Shown here in pieces: positions 54,975 through 64,000 of a stretch of DNA of 64,000 bases. The stretch is taken from the NCBI RefSeq assembly GCF_014490485.1, contig NZ_JACTVA010000015.1:7358-71357 (forward strand), read 5' to 3'. The DNA is from Teichococcus aerophilus. GTDB taxonomy: Bacteria > Pseudomonadota > Alphaproteobacteria > Acetobacterales > Acetobacteraceae. Both the position numbers and the translations under genes were made by a program. The stretch's first letter is position 1. Each line of letters starts with the position of its first letter. The notes beneath the pieces are model-generated. The model was given only the letters and a program-made list of their open reading frames with translations, did not search any database and was not told where the DNA came from.

Positions 54975-55946
54975 ATGCGCAAGGCGTTGCTCGCCCTTCT
55001 CGTGCTGGTCCTGCTCGCTGGCGGTGGCGCCTGGTGGGCGTGGGAGCAATGGCGCGCCCCTGGGCCGCTGGGGCAGCCCACCGCCATCGTCATTCCGCGC
55101 GGCAGCTCCTCCGAGGCGATCGGGGCGGCGCTGGTGGAGCAGGGCGCCATCCGCGACGCGCGCATCTTCGCCGCCGCCGCCTGGGTGACGCGGGAGGCCG
55201 GGCCGCTGCGGGCCGGCGAATACCTGTTCCCGGCCCATGGCTCCGTGGCGCAGGTGCTGGATGTGCTGCGCACGGCCCGGCCGGTGCAGCGCCGCCTGAC
55301 CATCCCGGAAGGGCTGACCGCCAAGCAGATCGTCGCGCTGATCGATGCCGCGCCCGGGCTGACCGGCGATACCCCGGCGCTGGATGAGGGGGGCGTGCTG
55401 CCCGAGACCTATTCCTACCAGTATGGCGACACCCGGGCGGCGCTGGCGCGCCGCGCGACCCAGGCGATGGCCACGGTGTTGGAGCGGTTGTGGAAGGAGC
55501 GGGCCGAGGGCCTGCCCCTGGCCTCGCCGCGGGAGGCACTGGTGCTGGCCTCGATCGTCGAGCGTGAGACCGGCCAGCCGGCGGAGCGGCCGCATGTGGC
55601 GGGGGTGTTCATCAACCGGCTGCGGCGCGGCATGCCGCTGCAATCCGATCCGACCGTGGCCTATGCCGCCGCCGATGGCGCGCCGCTGGAGCGGGCGCTG
55701 ACGCGGGCGGATCTGGACCGCGACCATCCGTTCAACACCTACCGCGTGCGCGGGCTGCCGCCGGGGCCGATTGCCAGCCCGGGCGAGGAGTCGCTGAAGG
55801 CGGTGCTGCGGCCGATGGATACGGACGACATCTACTTCGTCGCCGACGGCACCGGCGGCCATGCCTTCGCCCGCACGCTGGAGGAGCATAACCGCAACGT
55901 CGCCCGCTGGCGGCAGATCGAGCGTCAGCGCGCCAACCCGCAGTGA
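54975..55946 (+). CDS. mltG: Endolytic murein transglycosylase MltG
   Basis: MltG cleaves nascent glycan strands and sets peptidoglycan chain length. The 323-residue product has an N-terminal membrane anchor (about 4-22, LLALLVLVLLAGGGAWWAW) and a periplasmic YceG/LytG domain. The latter has EGLTAKQIVALI, the catalytic-region glutamate in ASIVERETG, AGVFINRLRRGMPLQSDPTVAY, and the C-terminal EESLKAVLRPMDTDDIYFVADGTGGHAFARTLEEHNRNV. The fabF-mltG order is conserved in many alphaproteobacteria. Confidence 0.94.
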   Translation: MRKALLALLVLVLLAGGGAWWAWEQWRAPGPLGQPTAIVIPRGSSSEAIGAALVEQGAIRDARIFAAAAWVTREAGPLRAGEYLFPAHGSVAQVLDVLRTARPVQRRLTIPEGLTAKQIVALIDAAPGLTGDTPALDEGGVLPETYSYQYGDTRAALARRATQAMATVLERLWKERAEGLPLASPREALVLASIVERETGQPAERPHVAGVFINRLRRGMPLQSDPTVAYAAADGAPLERALTRADLDRDHPFNTYRVRGLPPGPIASPGEESLKAVLRPMDTDDIYFVADGTGGHAFARTLEEHNRNVARWRQIERQRANPQ

Positions 55947-56827
55947 CCGCCCCGGCGCCACTGACGCGGTCCGAGCTGTGGCTGCGTCTGGTGGTGATCG
56001 CCGGGTTGTGGGGCGCCTGTTTCCCCCTGCTGCGCCATGTGGCGCCGTTGATGCCGCCGATGGCGGTGGCGACCGTCCGCGCCGCGTTCTCCGGCAGTGC
56101 CGTCATCCTGTTCCTGCTGGTCAGCGGGCGGCTGCGCTGGCCGCGCGGGCGGGCCATCTGGGGCCATATCCTGGTGGTGGGCACGCTGAATGGCTGGGTG
56201 CCCAACCTGCTGACCGCCACCGCCATGGGTGGCATCGAGAGCGCGCCGGCGGCGCTGATCCAGTCCATCTCTCCTTTGCTGGTGGGCACGGCCAGCCTGG
56301 TGCTGTTCCGGGAGGAAGTGCGCGGACGCGGGCTGTTCCTGGGCCTGGCGCTGGGGCTGCTGGGGATCGGCATCATCCTGGGGCCTCGGGCGGTCTCGGG
56401 CGAGGCTGGGCTGGGTGCGGCGCTGATGATGCTGGCCACCGCCACGAGCTATGCCAGCGGCACCTTGTATGTGCGCTGGGTGCGGCCGGAGGTGCCGGAG
56501 CACCTGGTGGTCGGCCAGCAGGTGGTGGCCTTCGCCGTGGCGCTGCCGGCGGCGCTGCTGGTGAACGGGACGGCGGCCTTCGTGCAGCCGGGCGATGTGT
56601 GGCTGGTGTTGCTGCTGCTGGGCGTGCTGGGCTCGGCGGTGCCACTCTCCCTGTTCATCGTGCTGCTGACGCGGGCGCCGGCGGCCAAGGCCTCGCTGGT
56701 GGGGTACCTGCAGCCGGTCTCCGCCGCCACGGTGGCGGCGCTGTGGCTGGGCGAGTTGCCGGCGCCGCATGTTCTGGCAGGCGGCGCCGTGGTGCTGGCC
56801 GGGGTGTGGCTGGCTACGCGGCGCTGA
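55943..56827 (+). CDS. EamA/DMT family transporter
   Basis: The 294-residue membrane protein has about ten hydrophobic helices arranged as two EamA repeats. The first has LRLVVIAGLWGACFPLLRHVAPLMPPMAVATVRAAFSG and the second begins near ALMMLATATSYASGTLYVRWV. The C-terminal half ends in GAVVLAGVWLATRR. Substrate is unknown (metabolite or drug export). It starts with GTG at 55943, overlapping the mltG stop by four bases. Its 3' end overlaps the convergent SDR gene by 14 bases. Confidence 0.88.
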   Translation: MTAPAPLTRSELWLRLVVIAGLWGACFPLLRHVAPLMPPMAVATVRAAFSGSAVILFLLVSGRLRWPRGRAIWGHILVVGTLNGWVPNLLTATAMGGIESAPAALIQSISPLLVGTASLVLFREEVRGRGLFLGLALGLLGIGIILGPRAVSGEAGLGAALMMLATATSYASGTLYVRWVRPEVPEHLVVGQQVVAFAVALPAALLVNGTAAFVQPGDVWLVLLLLGVLGSAVPLSLFIVLLTRAPAAKASLVGYLQPVSAATVAALWLGELPAPHVLAGGAVVLAGVWLATRR

Positions 56828-57602
56828 CATCCTTCGCCGGTACGGCGCGGGAGGCCCAGGCCATCAGCCCGCGCGGCACGGCGCCCAGCAGGCGGAACAG
56901 CCAGTAGGTGCGGCGGGGGAAAGCGATGCGCGTGTGGCCCGCCGCCAGCCCGGCCAGGGTACGGCGCGCGGCTTCCTCCGGCGAGATCATGAAGGGCATC
57001 GGGAAGCGGTTCGGCGCCGTCATCGGCGTGCGGATGAAGCCCGGGCAGATGGCGTGCAGGCGGATGCCATGGCGGCGCTGGGTGGCGTCCGTGGCTTCCG
57101 CCCAGCGTTGCACGGCCGCCTTGCTGGCCGAGTAGGCCGGGGCGCTGGGGGCGGCGACAAAGCCGACCACTGAAGCGACCACGCCGACGCGGCCGCGCAG
57201 ACCTTGCGAATCGGGTTCCTGGGTGGCGAGGCGGGCCAGGGCGGGCAGGGTGGTGTTGAGCACGCCCACCAGGTTGGTCTCGAACACCGCGCGGACCTGG
57301 GTGGCGGGCTCGGCGCCGCCGCCGGTGCCGCCGGAAATGCCGGCATTGGCGATCAGCAGGTCCAGCCGTTCCATGCCTTCGACCCAGGCGGTGCAGGCGG
57401 CTTGGTCCCGCACATCCAGCACCGAGGCCACCACCGTGGCGCCGGCGGCGCGGCAGGCGGTGGCGGCCTGTTCCAGCCGGCTGGCATCCCGGGCGGTGAG
57501 GTAGAGGGTGGTTCCCGGCGCCGCGCAGGCCTCCGCCAGGGCGCGCCCCAGGCCGGAGGAGGCGCCGGTGATGGCGATATGGCGCCAGGGATAGTCCGTC
57601 AT
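56814..57602 (-). CDS. Short-chain dehydrogenase
   Basis: This 262-residue classical SDR has TGASSGLG (about 11-18), NAGISGG and the catalytic YSASKAAVQRW (Tyr-x-x-x-Lys), with Ser in VASVVGFVAAPSAPAYSASK. The C-terminus has a hydrophobic/basic segment (FPRRTYWLFRLLGAVPRGLMAWASR) that may associate with membrane. The substrate is unknown. An in-frame ATG nine bases upstream (57611) is an alternative start. It is divergent from yicC. Confidence 0.85.
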   Translation of the reverse strand: MTDYPWRHIAITGASSGLGRALAEACAAPGTTLYLTARDASRLEQAATACRAAGATVVASVLDVRDQAACTAWVEGMERLDLLIANAGISGGTGGGAEPATQVRAVFETNLVGVLNTTLPALARLATQEPDSQGLRGRVGVVASVVGFVAAPSAPAYSASKAAVQRWAEATDATQRRHGIRLHAICPGFIRTPMTAPNRFPMPFMISPEEAARRTLAGLAAGHTRIAFPRRTYWLFRLLGAVPRGLMAWASRAVPAKDVSAA

Positions 57603-57641
57603 GTCTTGCATCCTGCGGCGGAGGGTAAGAGAAGGCCGCCC

Positions 57642-58538
57642 ATGGCCCTTTTTTCGATGACCGGCTTCGCCCGGCAAGCAGGCTCCTTGCCGGACGGCAC
57701 GGGTTTCGTGTGGGAATTGCGCAGCGTCAACGGGCGTGGCCTGGATGTGCGGCTGCGGCTGCCGCCGGGGCATGAGGCGCTGGAGCCGAAGCTGCGCGAT
57801 GCGGCGGCGTCCCGCTTCAAGCGCGGCAATATCTCCGCCACCCTCAGCGTGAAGCGGGAGGAACGGCCGGCGCCGCGGCTGACGCCCGACCCGGTGGCGC
57901 TGGAACAGGCGCTGGCCCTGGCGCTGGAACTGGCGGCGCGCATTCCCGGCGGCCCGGCGCCGCGGGCCGAGAGCATCCTGCTGATGCCGGGCGTGCTGCG
58001 GACCGAGGTGCCCGAGGCGCGGGAAGGCGAGGAAGAGGCCCGCCATGCCGCCATCGCCGCCGGCTTCATGAAGGCGCTGGATGATCTGGCGGTTGCGCGC
58101 GGGGAGGAGGGCGACAAGCTGGCCGACATCCTTGGCGCGTTGCTGGACGAGATCGGCACGCTGCGGGAGCAGGCGGCCACGCTGGCGGCGGAGCAGCCAG
58201 CGGCGCACCGCGCCCGGCTGAGTGCCGCGTTGGCGGAGCTGTTGGAAGGCGAGCGGCGGGTGCCGGAGGAGCGGCTGGTCACCGAGGTGGCGCTTTTGGC
58301 GCAGAAATCTGATGTGCGGGAGGAGCTGGACCGGCTGGCGGCGCATGTGCAGGCGGCGCGGGCGCTGCTGGCTTCCGGCGAGCCGGCGGGGCGGCGGCTG
58401 GAATTCCTGGCGCAGGAATTCGGGCGGGAGGCGAATACGCTCGGCGCCAAGTCGGCCAGCCTGGGGCTGACCGGCATTTCCCTGGATCTGAAGGCCGCGA
58501 TCGAGCGGCTGCGCGAGCAGGCGGCGAACGTCGAATGA
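57642..58538 (+). CDS. YicC family endoribonuclease
   Basis: The 298-residue protein starts MALFSMTGFARQAG and includes WELRSVNGRGLDVRLRLPPG (YicC_N), then a DUF1732 C-terminal domain with GRRLEFLAQEFGREANTLGAKSA. YicC proteins are reported RNases acting on small RNAs. It is followed by gmk with a four-base overlap (ATGA), the usual partner. Confidence 0.9.
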   Translation: MALFSMTGFARQAGSLPDGTGFVWELRSVNGRGLDVRLRLPPGHEALEPKLRDAAASRFKRGNISATLSVKREERPAPRLTPDPVALEQALALALELAARIPGGPAPRAESILLMPGVLRTEVPEAREGEEEARHAAIAAGFMKALDDLAVARGEEGDKLADILGALLDEIGTLREQAATLAAEQPAAHRARLSAALAELLEGERRVPEERLVTEVALLAQKSDVREELDRLAAHVQAARALLASGEPAGRRLEFLAQEFGREANTLGAKSASLGLTGISLDLKAAIERLREQAANVE

Positions 58539-59164
58539 ACCAGATTTCCCGGCGTGGCCTGTGCCTCGTGCTCTCCGCCCCTTCCGGCGCGGGCAAATCC
58601 TCGGTCAGCCGCGCGCTGCTGGAGCGGGAGCCGGATCTGCGGCTTTCCGTCAGCGCCACCACCCGCAAGCCCCGGCCGGGCGAGCAGGAAGGGGTGCACT
58701 ATTTCTTCCGCGAGCGGGAGGAGTTCCAGCGGATGATCGATGCCGGCGAGCTGCTGGAGTGGGCGGAGGTGTTCGGCCGCTTCTACGGCACGCCGCGCGC
58801 GGCGGTGGAGCAGGCGCTGGCCGCCGGGCGGGATGTGCTGTTCGATATCGACTGGCAGGGGCACCAGTTGTTGCGGCAGGCGCTGCCGGGCGACGTGGTT
58901 GGCGTATTTCTGTTGCCGCCGAGCCTGGTGGAGCTGGAACGCCGCTTGCATGGACGCGGGCAGGATGCTGCCGAAGAGATCGCCCGCCGCATGGACGCCG
59001 CCCGAGACGAGATCAGCCACTACGCCGATTTCGACCATATCCTGGTGAACCACGAGTTCCACCGCACCGTCGACGAGGTGCGCGCCATCCTGCATGCCGG
59101 GCGGACTGCCCGCGCGCGCCAGCCCTGGCTGCCCGATTTCGTCGGCGGGATGTTGAAGGTGTGA
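58535..59164 (+). CDS. gmk: Guanylate kinase
   Basis: Gmk phosphorylates GMP to GDP. The 209-residue product has P-loop APSGAGKS at 15-22, SVSATTRKPRPGEQEGVHYFF (GMP-binding), and DIDWQGHQLL near the middle. It overlaps yicC by four bases; a transporter gene starts 20 bases on. Confidence 0.96.
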   Translation: MNQISRRGLCLVLSAPSGAGKSSVSRALLEREPDLRLSVSATTRKPRPGEQEGVHYFFREREEFQRMIDAGELLEWAEVFGRFYGTPRAAVEQALAAGRDVLFDIDWQGHQLLRQALPGDVVGVFLLPPSLVELERRLHGRGQDAAEEIARRMDAARDEISHYADFDHILVNHEFHRTVDEVRAILHAGRTARARQPWLPDFVGGMLKV

Positions 59165-59183
59165 GCAGGGCAGGCGCGGCTTC

Positions 59184-60110
59184 ATGATGATGCTGCTGGA
59201 GATCGTCCTGCCGATCTTCGTCCTGATCGGGCTGGGCTACGCCTCCGCCAAGAAGAAGTGGGTCAGCGACGAGGGGCTGCGCGGGCTGAGCGACTTCGTG
59301 TTCCGTCTGGCGATGCCGTGCCTGATCTTCAACGGCGCGACGTCCCCCCACCAGGGTGGCGGGGCGACGGCGCTGGCCTTCTTCAGCGGCTGCCTGGCGG
59401 CCTATGCGCTGGCGATGCTGGTGGCACGCTTCGTGTTGCGGATGAAGTTGGGCGAGGCCGGGACGTTCGGGCTGAACGCCGCCTTCGGCAACACCGCCAT
59501 GATCGGCATCCCACTGGTGCTGGCCTTCTATGGGGAGGCGGGGCTGGCGCAGTTGCTGGCGATCGTCGGCCTGCATTCGCTGATCCTGCTGCCGATCGGC
59601 ACCATCGTGGGTGAGATTGCCCAGAGCGGCCGCGCGCCGGTGCTGAAGATCCTGAAGTCCACGCTGGTCTCGGTGGCGCAGAACCCCATCGTCATCGCCG
59701 TGACATTGGGCTTCGTGGTGTACCAGGCGCAGATTCCGGTGCCGGAGGCGGCTCGGCGCTTCCTGCAGATGACCGGATTGGCGGCGGCCCCTACCGCCCT
59801 GTTCTGCCTGGGTGCCACGCTGGTGGCCTTCGATGCGAGGCGCGACTGGCCCTCGGCGCTGCTGTGCTCGGCCTTGAAGCTGCTGTGCATGCCGTTGCTG
59901 GTCTGGCTGGTCGGGCGCGCCATCGGGCTGCCGCCGCTGCAGATGGCGGTGGCGCTGCTGGCGGCGGCCATGCCGACCGGGGCCAACGCCTTCTTCCTCT
60001 CCCGCCGCTACAATGCGGGGGCGGAGCGGTCCGGCGCCACGGTGCTGCTCTCCACCCTGCTGTCGGTCTTCACGGTGGCGGCGCTGACGCTGATGCTGCA
60101 GGCCGGCTGA
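59184..60110 (+). CDS. AEC family transporter
   Basis: The 308-residue membrane protein has about ten helices of the auxin-efflux-carrier/bile-acid-like fold. It starts MMMLLEIVLPIFVLIGLGYASAKKKWVSDEGLRGLSDFVFRLAMPCLIF. The family block NAAFGNTAMIGIPLVLAFYG and the C-terminal MPTGANAFFLSRRYN are present. It exports organic acids or similar. No terminator was seen in the 88 bases before the convergent usg gene. Confidence 0.88.
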   Translation: MMMLLEIVLPIFVLIGLGYASAKKKWVSDEGLRGLSDFVFRLAMPCLIFNGATSPHQGGGATALAFFSGCLAAYALAMLVARFVLRMKLGEAGTFGLNAAFGNTAMIGIPLVLAFYGEAGLAQLLAIVGLHSLILLPIGTIVGEIAQSGRAPVLKILKSTLVSVAQNPIVIAVTLGFVVYQAQIPVPEAARRFLQMTGLAAAPTALFCLGATLVAFDARRDWPSALLCSALKLLCMPLLVWLVGRAIGLPPLQMAVALLAAAMPTGANAFFLSRRYNAGAERSGATVLLSTLLSVFTVAALTLMLQAG

Positions 60111-60198
60111 GGCGGGACGGGCGGGCATCGCCTTCCGTCGCCCGCCGGCGGGGCTGGTGGCCTGGGGACAGTCCGCCAGCCCTTGGTTTGGCGGCGCC

Positions 60199-60474
60199 TC
60201 AGTGCAGGCGGAACTCACCGTTGGCGTAGCGGAATTCGGCCGGGCGGGTGAGGGCGGCGGAGGCCACGCGCACCGAGTGCAGGGGGCCTTCGATATCCCG
60301 GCGCCAGAATTCCAGGAAACGGTGCAATTGGGGAAAATCGGGGGCGTGATCCACCTTCTGCCAGATGAAGGTCTGGAGCACCGCTGGGTGATCCGGCAGG
60401 TGGTAGAGGATCTCCGCGGTGGTCAGCCGCCAGTCGGGGATACGCACGAAGGAATCGATGTCACGCAACAACAT
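60199..60474 (-). CDS. usg: Usg family protein
   Basis: This small alphaproteobacterial protein of 91 residues has the recognisable core WRLTTAEILYHLPDHPAVLQTFIWQKVDHAPDFPQLHRFLEFWRRDIEGPLHSVRVA. The name comes from its frequent place near trp genes; the biochemical function is unknown. Here it stands alone, divergent from groES, with the CIRCE promoter region between them. Confidence 0.88.
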   Translation of the reverse strand: MLLRDIDSFVRIPDWRLTTAEILYHLPDHPAVLQTFIWQKVDHAPDFPQLHRFLEFWRRDIEGPLHSVRVASAALTRPAEFRYANGEFRLH

Positions 60475-60579
60475 GTCCTTACCCTTTCCGTCGATATGCG
60501 GTCCTGGCCTTTCCTGCCTTGGGGGAGGATGGCATGGAGCAGGATAGGGGAGGCAAGAAAAACATTTGGTTTCAATTCA

Positions 60580-60606
60580 TTAGCACTCACGGCCCTAGAG
60601 TGCTGA
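60580..60606. promoter_or_regulatory. CIRCE operator 1 (HrcA site)
   Basis: TTAGCACTC-9 nt-GAGTGCTGA matches the CIRCE consensus at 17 of 18 arm positions. It lies upstream of the -35 box of the groESL promoter. HrcA binding here would repress groESL at normal temperature; hrcA itself is not in the window. Confidence 0.9.
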
Positions 60607-60612
60607 CAAACG

Positions 60613-60641
60613 CTTGACGAAAGCTTCAGACCCACCTAGAT
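60613..60641 (+). promoter_or_regulatory. groESL promoter
   Basis: TTGACG (60613-60618) and CTAGAT (60636-60641) are separated by 17 bases. The promoter is framed by one CIRCE on each side, and transcription should start near 60648 inside CIRCE 2. Confidence 0.75.
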
Positions 60642-60643
60642 CG

Positions 60644-60670
60644 CTAGCACTCTCCTGGGGTGAGTGCTGA
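60644..60670. promoter_or_regulatory. CIRCE operator 2 (HrcA site)
   Basis: CTAGCACTC-9 nt-GAGTGCTGA begins two bases after the -10 box and covers the likely start point. It is the classical CIRCE position. Two HrcA sites in one promoter are unusual. Confidence 0.9.
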
Positions 60671-60742
60671 CAGGGCTTGCCGGTCCGGGGGAGAGAACCA
60701 TCACTGGATGCGCCATATTTGAAGGGCGTCGAGGAGAGGTCT

Positions 60743-61033
60743 ATGAGCTTTCGTCCACTGCATGACCGCGTTGTCGTTCGCCGGCTGACCGCCGATGAGA
60801 AGACCGCTGGTGGCATCATCATTCCCGACACCGCCAAGGAAAAGCCGCAGGAAGGCGAGATCGTCTCCGTCGGCGCTGGCGCGCGGAACGACAAGGGCGA
60901 GCTGGTTGCCCTGGAAGTGAAGGCGGGTGACCGCGTTCTGTTCGGCAAGTGGTCGGGCACCGAAGTCAAGATCAAGGGCGAAGACCTGTTGATCATGAAG
61001 GAATCCGACATCCTGGGCATTCTCGCCGCCTGA
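60743..61033 (+). CDS. groS: Co-chaperonin GroES
   Basis: GroES caps the GroEL folding chamber. The 96-residue product has [40 protein letters not shown], including the mobile loop. AGGAGAGGT precedes the ATG. groL follows after 56 bases. Confidence 0.98.
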   Translation: MSFRPLHDRVVVRRLTADEKTAGGIIIPDTAKEKPQEGEIVSVGAGARNDKGELVALEVKAGDRVLFGKWSGTEVKIKGEDLLIMKESDILGILAA

Positions 61034-61047
61034 TCTGGCTGGCTTGA

Positions 61048-62727
<1,680 letters not shown>

Positions 62728-62753
62728 TCTCTCTGAGATCGGTGTTCGGGAAG

Positions 62754-62782
62754 GGGGCGGCCTGCAAGGGCCGCCCCTTTTT
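62754..62782 (+). terminator. Terminator after groL
   Basis: GGGGCGGCC and GGCCGCCCC pair in a 9-bp perfect stem followed by TTTTT. Confidence 0.92.
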
Positions 62783-63066
62783 CATGGCTGGAAGCTGGTG
62801 TGGACACGGTGCTTAACTCGCCACTTTGACTGGCACGAAGGGGTTTTGGGGCCGCCCCGGCATCAGGCCATCGGGCTCCAGGCCTGTGCTGCGCGGGTGG
62901 CGGGTTTGCGTTGACAGGGGATTGACGATCTGGCCCACTTGGGTGGCCAACCGCTGCTGATCGCCTTGCCGTGCCTCCGGACATCCGGCTGCCACAAGCG
63001 GTAACACGGGGTGGAAGCCTGCCAGGCGATAGGCGCCCTGGCGATGTCAGAGAAGGAGCGCGCCGC

Positions 63067-63270
63067 ATGGCGATGGGCACCGTGAAGTGGTTCAACGCGA
63101 CCAAGGGCTTCGGCTTCATCGTGCCGGAGGATGGCGGGAAGGATGTGTTTGTGCACATCACCGCCGTGCAGCGGGCGGGCCTGCAGGGCCTGCAGGAAAA
63201 CCAGAAGGTCAGCTTCGACGTGGTGCAGGAGCGTGGCAAGGCTGCCGCGACCAACCTGAAGCCGCTGTGA
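63067..63270 (+). CDS. Cold-shock protein, CspA family
   Basis: The 67-residue OB-fold protein has RNP1 KGFGFI at 13-18 and RNP2 VFVHI at 28-32. It binds single-stranded RNA or DNA as an RNA chaperone. AGAAGGAGCG precedes the ATG. The 284-base gap upstream (62783-63066) has no gene and is the likely long leader typical of csp genes; TTGACA at 62911 is a possible -35 box. Confidence 0.96.
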   Translation: MAMGTVKWFNATKGFGFIVPEDGGKDVFVHITAVQRAGLQGLQENQKVSFDVVQERGKAAATNLKPL

Positions 63271-63358
63271 CGCTCATCATGTGACATCCACCGCCGGCTG
63301 GCATCAGCCGCGAGTAGTGCCGTGACAGACGAATTGGGTGGGCAGGTGCCTGCCGAGG

Positions 63359-63389
63359 CGGCCCGTACCGGAAGGTACGGGCCGTTTTT
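63359..63389 (+). terminator. Terminator after the cold-shock gene
   Basis: CGGCCCGTACC / GGTACGGGCCG forms an 11-bp perfect stem with loop GGAA and a TTTTT tail. Confidence 0.93.
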
Positions 63390-63536
63390 CGTGGGCGATG
63401 CGCGTTACGGGTGAAGAGCCATGAGCACTGTTCAACGGAGGCATAAAAAAGGCGAAAATAGGGCAAATGTGTTTGCTGCAACGCACACGTTCGCGGTAAG
63501 GGCAAGCATCTTCACTTCGCGGAAAGGGTTTCCGCC

Positions 63537-63938
63537 ATGCCTGCTCAACTCATTGCGATCGCCCTCACGTTGATTTCGCTGGTTTTCGCCGTGCCGGCCT
63601 CGGCACAGGAGAACTGGTGGAGCGATGTCAGCGTCAGCGCCGCATTTGGCGGGGCGCTGCCTTATTCGACCGGGAGCGGCGGGTATCTGGTGACGCGGCT
63701 GATGACGCCGGAGGCCAGCGGCCGGGCGATCCGCTTTGCCGGGCAGTCACCCTTCGGCATGGACATCAAGAATGTGTTCGATGGCCGGCCACAGGTCGGG
63801 CTGGGCGGGCGGTACCAGCTGCGCAGCTTCTCGGGCGGAGGGAAGGTGTCTGTCCGTGCCATGGTCAGCGCGGGGGTGGAGCCGGTAGACGGCCCGCGCC
63901 CGATGGTCGGGTTGGCGGGCCTCAGCGTCCTATTCTGA
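63537..63938 (+). CDS. Exported protein of 133 residues, function unknown
   Basis: A signal peptide (residues 1-24, ending PASAQ) is followed by a glycine/serine-rich domain with alternating strand-like segments (SGGYLVTRLM, RYQLRSFSGGGKVSVRAMVSAGV) and a C-terminal hydrophobic-aromatic GLSVLF. The Phe end is reminiscent of small outer-membrane beta-barrels, but this is weak inference. GGAAAGGGTTTCCGCC precedes the ATG. No family was recognised. Confidence 0.65.
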   Translation: MPAQLIAIALTLISLVFAVPASAQENWWSDVSVSAAFGGALPYSTGSGGYLVTRLMTPEASGRAIRFAGQSPFGMDIKNVFDGRPQVGLGGRYQLRSFSGGGKVSVRAMVSAGVEPVDGPRPMVGLAGLSVLF

Positions 63939-64000
63939 TTCGGCTTCCCAGCCGATGGCGCGGCGCAGGAAGGCGGCGCCGAGGGCCATGAAGCGGGCGG
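63930..64000 (-). CDS. 3' end of a gene entering from the right edge
   Basis: On the minus strand a frame reads ARFMALGAAFLRRAIGWEAESE and stops at 63930, overlapping the upstream plus-strand stop by nine bases. Only 23 residues are visible; the product cannot be named. Confidence 0.4.
   Translation of the reverse strand, partial: ARFMALGAAFLRRAIGWEAESE

Overview
The window is high-GC, densely packed bacterial chromosome, almost all housekeeping genes. The gene set and order point to an alphaproteobacterium, most likely Acetobacteraceae (Roseomonas-like). The grounds are a MetX/MetW pair, Usg, an ArgP/ArgO divergent pair, cvpA-purF, YfgM-BamB-Der, rpsF-rpsR-DUF2232-rplI, fabD-fabG-acpP-fabF-mltG, YicC-Gmk and a CIRCE-controlled groESL. 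This assignment is inference from family content. No rRNA, tRNA, CRISPR array, prophage, transposase or resistance island was recognised.

Layout: 0-5 kb holds methionine biosynthesis (metX, metW) interrupted by a small exported-protein gene, two tiny paralogous genes, and the PHB reductase phaB. 5-16 kb is a mixed accessory stretch: holin-like membrane protein, DUF2076 protein, PepSY and CoA-binding proteins, glutathione-dependent formaldehyde dehydrogenase, an S49 protease, chorismate mutase, an exported DUF3060 protein, M29 and creatinase-like M24 proteins, a PotD-like binding protein and an NTF2-like protein. 16-22 kb carries glyQ, glyS and ppdK. 22-29 kb has the lysE-type exporter with its LysR regulator, ygfZ, and a three-gene sugar-transfer cluster (GT9, GT4, asparagine synthetase). 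29-36 kb has tenA, an amidohydrolase/dihydroorotase, yfgM, bamB and der. 36-48 kb is nearly all on the minus strand: a DUF4214 protein, an SDR, purF, cvpA, radA, a CheZ-type phosphatase, a VOC protein, mlaF-mlaE, alr, dnaB and cfa. 48-51 kb is the rpsF-rpsR-DUF2232-rplI ribosomal operon on the minus strand. 51-60 kb is fatty-acid synthesis, mltG, an EamA transporter, an SDR, yicC, gmk and an AEC transporter. 60-64 kb has usg, groES-groEL behind two CIRCE operators, a cold-shock gene and an exported protein.

The most notable non-coding feature is a family of roughly 200-245 bp intergenic elements at six sites (6.7, 10.3, 15.4, 28.6, 34.1 and 42.3 kb), with a solo end at 47.3 kb and a possible relic at 53.1 kb. 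Each full copy has inverted ends. Each end is a hairpin followed by a T-tract that faces into the element, so transcription entering from either side should stop. Four copies share a core box, and three of those also keep a central palindrome whose arms show a compensated base change. Copies lie mostly just downstream of stop codons. This family is the best candidate here for something undescribed. A second type of hairpin cluster follows ppdK.
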